A stretch of DNA of 5,302 nt from SLJK01 sp964567295 (GTDB lineage Bacteria > Bacillota > Dethiobacteria > DTU022 > UBA8154), in contig CAZMLU010000087.1 in assembly GCA_964567295.1 (NCBI GenBank), positions 1 to 5,302 on the forward strand, read 5' to 3'. The position numbers and the translations under genes are program-made. A model generated the notes under the pieces. It made no database searches. It was not told the DNA's origin and saw only the letters and a list, made by a program, of their open reading frames with translations. Positions 5,256 through 5,302 of this stretch are shown here, one piece after another (positions within the stretch are counted from its first letter, which is position 1; each line of letters begins with the position of its first letter).

Positions 5256-5302
5256 ACCCAAACCGTGTCTAAATTGACAGCTAAATATGCAGGGATTACA
5301 AT
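5256..5302. other. Window end, no feature recognised
   Basis: The UROD-family frame is open again after the TGA at 5253-5255 to the window edge, but it shows no family resemblance. No promoter, hairpin or RNA element is evident. Confidence 0.3.

Noticed and set aside
1..5302. CRISPR array, tRNA or rRNA genes, insertion sequence
   Set aside because: No regularly spaced repeats, no tRNA-like cloverleaf or rRNA sequence, and no transposase-like frame was seen on either strand.

Overview
The window looks like a draft-quality stretch of a strictly anaerobic, Clostridia-like Bacillota genome. Reasons: near-perfect AGGAGG ribosome binding sites, a sigma-A type promoter, a membrane polyferredoxin, paired half-permeases, and two uroporphyrinogen-decarboxylase/methyltransferase-superfamily genes. 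All genes are on the + strand. Taxonomy is inferred; no marker gene is present.

Layout. (1) 1-2204 is a tight four-gene operon: two mutually homologous half-permeases of the DUF318/ArsP type (the first cut by the window edge), a NapH-like membrane 4Fe-4S protein, and a two-CBS-domain protein whose start region carries an apparent one-base deletion. (2) 2205-2415 is intergenic. It holds a GC hairpin, a perfect TGTGA-N6-TCACA CRP/FNR-type operator, and a promoter with the operator centred at about -41.5. (3) 2416-3438 is a UROD/MetE-like protein. Its frame contains two in-frame TAG codons (2437-2439 and 3316-3318), and family-like sequence lies outside both. (4) 3439-3732 holds an interrupted small ORF and a 9-bp inverted repeat. 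(5) 3733-4373 is a YdjM-like membrane metal-dependent hydrolase gene, interrupted by 100 Ns that appear to be an assembly artefact. (6) 4388-5255 is a second UROD-family gene, broken by a C-run frameshift and an in-frame TGA and lacking the usual C-terminus.

The most interesting item is the UROD/MetE-like gene. Its only good ribosome binding site serves a TTG start upstream of the first TAG. The second TAG precedes the segment with the Cys pair expected to complete the zinc site. If both TAGs are read through, the product is 340 residues, about the usual family size, and ends at TAA. Pyrrolysine or another amber-decoding route is a real possibility, given the methyltransferase-like context. 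No gene here needs TAG as a terminator. The competing explanation is sequence error or gene decay, because the window also has two homopolymer frameshifts and an artefactual gap.

How the genes may work together is inferred. The first operon looks like a redox- or nucleotide-sensing membrane transport module. The second half suggests one-carbon (methyl-transfer) metabolism under an anaerobic or metabolite-responsive CRP/FNR regulator.
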